NCBI GenBank assembly: GCA_036271015.1
Contig: DATBBL010000214.1
Span: forward strand, 1-30,873
DNA: 30,873 nt
Source: DASUAS01 sp036271015
GTDB lineage: Bacteria > Actinomycetota > Acidimicrobiia > IMCC26256 > DASPTH01
Direction of reading: 5' to 3'
Below are positions 29,823 through 30,873 of the stretch, piece after piece. Below the pieces are notes generated by a model. The model searched no databases. It was not told the origin of the DNA and saw only the letters and a program-made list of their open reading frames with translations. Positions within the stretch are counted from its first letter, which is position 1, and the number at the start of each line of letters is the position of its first letter. Position numbers and translations under genes: made by a program.

Positions 29823-30290
29823 ATGCCCGACGTCGAGCCCATCCCCGCCGAGTACCCCCGCGTCACGCCGTACCTCTGCTGTCGGGGCGCCAGCGCCGCC
29901 ATCGACTTCTACACCCGGGTGCTCGGCGCCAAGGAGCGGATGCGCATGCCCGGTGACTCGCCCGAGACCATCGGCCACGCCGAGCTCGAGATCGGCACCG
30001 GCATGATCATGCTCGCCGACGAGTTCCCCGACCACGGGTTCCTGTCGCCCCAGTCGGTCGGCGGCACGCCGGTGACCATCCACGTCTACGTCGCCGACGT
30101 CGATGCCACCTACGCCAAGGCGCTGGATGCCGGTGCCACGTCGGTGCGCGACGTCGAGAACCAGTTCTACGGCGACCGCTCGGGCCAGTTCGAGGACCCG
30201 TTCGGGCACCGGTGGAGCATCGCCAGCCACGTCGAGGAGGTCTCCCCCGAGGAGATGGGCCGGCGCATGGCGGAGATGGCGCAGGGCTGA
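29823..30290 (+). CDS. VOC (glyoxalase/PhnB-like) protein
   Basis: 155 aa. One vicinal-oxygen-chelate unit of PhnB type: YPRVTPYLCCRGASAAIDFY, RVLGAKERMRMPGDSPETIG, HAELEIGTGMIMLADEF, PVTIHVYVADVDATYAKAL, and DRSGQFEDPFGHRWSIASH. His/Glu residues at the expected metal sites are seen (HAELEI, HVYV, EDPFGHRW). The family includes metal enzymes and binding proteins; the role here is open. GGAGG lies 5 nt before ATG 29823. Confidence 0.85.
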   Translation: MPDVEPIPAEYPRVTPYLCCRGASAAIDFYTRVLGAKERMRMPGDSPETIGHAELEIGTGMIMLADEFPDHGFLSPQSVGGTPVTIHVYVADVDATYAKALDAGATSVRDVENQFYGDRSGQFEDPFGHRWSIASHVEEVSPEEMGRRMAEMAQG

Positions 30291-30305
30291 CGCGCCGCCG
30301 CGCCG

Positions 30306-30503
30306 TCAGTCGTGCTCGGGCGTGCCGCCGAGCGCCACGATCGCGCGCTCGACGGCGCGTCGCGCCTGGAGCACCTTCTTCTCGTCGGCGAGCGCATCGG
30401 CGTCGCCGTCCTCGGCGGCGGCGCGCAGGCGGTCGTAGGCGAGGTCGCGCAGGTCGGCCTCGATCGACTGCAACCGCTCCACGAGGTGTTCGGCGTCACG
30501 CAT
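30306..30503 (-). CDS. Small helical hypothetical protein
   Basis: 65 aa: MRDAEHLVERLQSIEADLRD, LAYDRLRAAAEDGDADALAD, then EKKVLQARRAVERAIVALGG. Charged, heptad-like and probably a short helical hairpin, with no membrane segment. ATG 30503 lies inside the end of the GlcF-like gene (8-bp overlap). I do not recognise a family; a real gene is likely from coupling and reading direction. Confidence 0.6.
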   Translation of the reverse strand: MRDAEHLVERLQSIEADLRDLAYDRLRAAAEDGDADALADEKKVLQARRAVERAIVALGGTPEHD

Positions 30504-30873
30504 CGGGGTGCTCCGGTTCGCTCGGCACGAGGGCGGCGGCCAGCAGCTCGGCGGGGTGACGGACGTCGATGCCCGCCGCGCCGAGGTGCATCGCGCACCC
30601 GGGGTTGGCGGAGACGACGACCATCCGGTCGGCGTCGTCACCGGCGGCCGCCCGCAAGGCGGCGATCTTGCGGTCGCGGATCTCGCCGGCCAGCGCGTGC
30701 TCCCGCACCGCGTAGGCGCCCCCGGCGCCGCAACACAGGCCGTCGTCGGCGGTCTCGTGCAGGCGGTACGCCGGCGCCAGCACCGTCCGCACCGCGCCCT
30801 GGGCCCGCTGCACGTGACGCAGGTGGCACGGGTCCTGGACCACCACCGCGCGCCCGGAGTCGCGCAGCGGGAG
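30496..30873 (-). CDS. GlcF/LutA-type Fe-S protein (5' end beyond window)
   Basis: Partial; the last 125 codons are visible. The CCG domain is clear: VVQDPCHLRHVQRAQ, DGLCCGAGGAYAV and SANPGCAMHLGAAG. This Cys-rich domain occurs in the glycolate oxidase iron-sulfur subunit GlcF and lactate-utilisation proteins, where paired CCG motifs hold an Fe-S centre that passes electrons from the flavoprotein subunit. GlcF is favoured by QDPCHLRHVQ and NPGCAMHL. The flavin subunits would lie beyond the window. Its end overlaps the next small gene. Confidence 0.8.
   Translation of the reverse strand, partial: LPLRDSGRAVVVQDPCHLRHVQRAQGAVRTVLAPAYRLHETADDGLCCGAGGAYAVREHALAGEIRDRKIAALRAAAGDDADRMVVVSANPGCAMHLGAAGIDVRHPAELLAAALVPSEPEHPDA

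Noticed and set aside
1..30873. tRNA or rRNA genes, prophage or insertion sequences
   Set aside because: I saw no T-loop/acceptor pairs, rRNA segments, transposase motifs or terminal inverted repeats on reading both strands; covariance-model searches were not possible here.

Overview
The window is about 31 kb of very GC-rich bacterial chromosome, densely coding, with most neighbouring genes overlapping by ATGA or GTGA. A Pup-proteasome gene set (mpa, dop, pup), a fused F420 gene (fbiC), a MarP-type protease, a mismatch-specific uracil-DNA glycosylase and many leaderless-type promoters point to Actinomycetota. An Acidimicrobiia-like lineage is my inference from this gene mix; no rRNA or other marker here proves it. 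I see no tRNA, rRNA, CRISPR array, insertion sequence or prophage.

Layout. (1) 1-7529: the pupylation neighbourhood. On the minus strand are mpa, dop, pup, an endonuclease VII-type HNH protein and a phospholipase D-like protein cut by the window edge. A FUSC-family membrane protein lies on the plus strand between mpa and dop. The 20S subunits (prcBA) and pafA are not in the window. (2) 7766-8002: a small ferredoxin, converging on region 3 through two overlapping hairpins. (3) 17510-8084, all minus strand: an AMP-forming acyl-CoA ligase, a split NDP-forming acyl-CoA synthetase (ATP-grasp subunit, then CoA-binding subunit), a DacB/PBP4-type carboxypeptidase, three small proteins, then a tRNA T-loop module: a ThiS/TtuB-like sulfur carrier, a TtuA/CTU1-like thiolase, TrmI and the MarP-like protease. 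(4) 17534-22737, plus strand: a glycosyltransferase, a FIST protein, transketolase, a hairpin-rich 30-codon ORF and transaldolase. (5) 23866-22790, minus strand: a methyltransferase fused to a uracil-DNA glycosylase. (6) 23885-30290, plus strand: 6-phosphogluconolactonase, an NTF2-like protein, FbiC, an adenosine-kinase-like PfkB protein, a LOG-family protein, a relic of a short-chain dehydrogenase and a VOC protein. (7) 30873-30306, minus strand: the C-terminus of a GlcF/LutA-type Fe-S protein and a small helical protein.

Working together. Mpa, Dop and Pup belong to one protein-tagging and unfolding system. The TtuB-like and TtuA-like proteins plus TrmI should together modify the tRNA T-loop (2-thiolation at position 54, m1A at 58). 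Transketolase, transaldolase and phosphogluconolactonase belong to the pentose phosphate pathway, but no zwf/opcA lies between them, and the F420 gene fbiC lies close by.

The most unusual features are: (a) a 63-bp repeat at both ends of the ttuA-like gene that adds tails to both the sulfur carrier (beyond its diglycine) and the thiolase; (b) the methyltransferase-glycosylase fusion; (c) pup and an endonuclease gene in one reading frame separated by a single TGA; (d) a dehydrogenase relic coupled to the LOG gene; (e) a recurrent TAGSCT-N6/7-start promoter signature, including one palindromic -10 facing both ways.
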